Shown: in pieces, positions 63,654-64,000 of the stretch | How positions within the stretch are numbered: the first letter of the stretch is position 1 | Layout: every line of letters starts with the position of its first letter | Made by a program: the position numbers and the translations under genes | Assembly (NCBI RefSeq): GCF_001418105.1 | Contig: NZ_LIQI01000022.1 | Coordinates: 868,001-932,000 of the forward strand | Length of the DNA: 64,000 bases | Direction: 5' to 3' | Origin: Lacinutrix himadriensis | GTDB taxonomy: Bacteria > Bacteroidota > Bacteroidia > Flavobacteriales > Flavobacteriaceae | Notes under the pieces: generated by a model | The model's input: only the letters and a program-made list of their open reading frames with translations | Told to the model about the DNA's origin: nothing | Databases searched by the model: none

Positions 63654-64000
63654 TTAGCTAATTTTTTTATTAGTATTAAGTATTGCTTGCTTGTTTTTAT
63701 AATCAATCCAGTTTTGTCCTTTTATTTTTCGCATAATAGTATCAAAATGTCTCATGATAGCAATGTTATATACTGCTTTTGCTAGATTTTTTGGGTTTTT
63801 AGGAATAGATCGTAAACTCATAGAAAAACCAGGTGTTTTATATTTCATATAATGCCAATAGCCTTCTGGCATGTATAAAACTTCGCCATGATTTAATTCG
63901 GTAGTAAAACCTTTAGCATGTTGTAGTGCTGGCCATTTTTCAAAATCTGGATTAGAGAAATCTATATCTTCTCTGGTTATTAAAGAATAGGGTATTTTAT
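63654..64000 (-). CDS. Cupin-like (JmjC type) protein, C-terminal part; start outside window
   Basis: The frame is open to the window edge. Visible sequence (PYSLITREDIDFSNPDFEKWPALQHAKGFTTELNHGEVLYMPEGYWHYMKY...) fits the C-terminal half of cupin_8/JmjC-like hydroxylases: the last Fe(II)-ligand histidine is likely in YMPEGYWHYM. The C-terminal tail NIAIMRHFDTIMRKIKGQNWIDYKNKQA is helical. These are 2-oxoglutarate-dependent oxygenases of unknown substrate. The ATG at 63872 lies inside the domain and is not the start. Confidence 0.8.
   Translation of the reverse strand, partial: KIPYSLITREDIDFSNPDFEKWPALQHAKGFTTELNHGEVLYMPEGYWHYMKYKTPGFSMSLRSIPKNPKNLAKAVYNIAIMRHFDTIMRKIKGQNWIDYKNKQAILNTNKKIS

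Noticed and set aside
1-64000. CRISPR arrays, prophage or insertion sequences
   Set aside because: I saw no regularly spaced direct repeats, transposase, integrase or structural phage gene in the window.

Overview
The window looks like chromosome from a low-GC member of the Flavobacteriaceae (Bacteroidota). The pointers are: two giant secreted proteins with type IX secretion (T9SS) C-terminal sorting domains, a PorZ gene beside recO, an HmuY/TonB-receptor pair, many families known mainly from Flavobacteriia (DUF2490, DUF6607, DUF6646, DUF6686, THC0290_0291), and the Bacteroidota -7 promoter element TAnnTTTG in front of many genes. I cannot assign a genus from the sequence alone. I saw no rRNA, tRNA, CRISPR array, phage or transposase gene.

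Layout. 1-5364: an anion/bicarbonate cluster on the plus strand: the end of one SulP transporter, a universal stress protein, a beta-carbonic anhydrase, a DUF2490 outer-membrane protein, a second SulP transporter and a second beta-carbonic anhydrase, closed by a terminator. 5460-14490: a divergent heme/iron locus: hmuY and its TonB receptor leftwards (the receptor is broken by a one-base frameshift), and rightwards DUF6607, a secreted ankyrin protein, DUF2271, a PepSY-flavodoxin-reductase fusion and DUF6686. 14494-19204: cvpA, a small conserved gene, pheS and an S9 peptidase. 19404-26241: an RND efflux operon (GbsR/MarR-type regulator, adaptor, pump, outer-membrane factor) ending in a TetR gene. 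26259-29135: a small conserved gene, a Crp/Fnr regulator, an alpha/beta hydrolase and an NTF2-like protein. 29523-32309: gpsA, a lipoprotein and a BON-LysM (Kbp-like) protein. 32383-35027: accessory patch downstream of nadD, with three copies of the nadD 3' end and two decayed lipoprotein genes. 34449-40881: housekeeping genes (nadD, gmk, yicC, thioesterase, EamA transporter, ArsC-like, DinB, DUF3298, cystathionine gamma-synthase). 40955-48941: THC0290_0291 protein, gdhA, then porZ-recO-TonB receptor. 49198-61991: two tandem giant T9SS cargo genes. 62642-64000: recX, a DUF6646 protein and the end of a cupin/JmjC-like gene.

How it fits together. The SulP/carbonic anhydrase genes would couple anion (probably bicarbonate) uptake to CO2/HCO3- conversion. 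The HmuY locus would capture heme at the surface, import it through the TonB receptor and possibly reduce it or iron at the inner membrane with the PepSY fusion. PorZ belongs to the machinery that would secrete and anchor the two giant proteins. The most unusual structures are the triplicated nadD 3' end, the three single-base frameshifts at short homopolymers, and a dispersed repeat family starting GGGCGTT with three diverged copies here.
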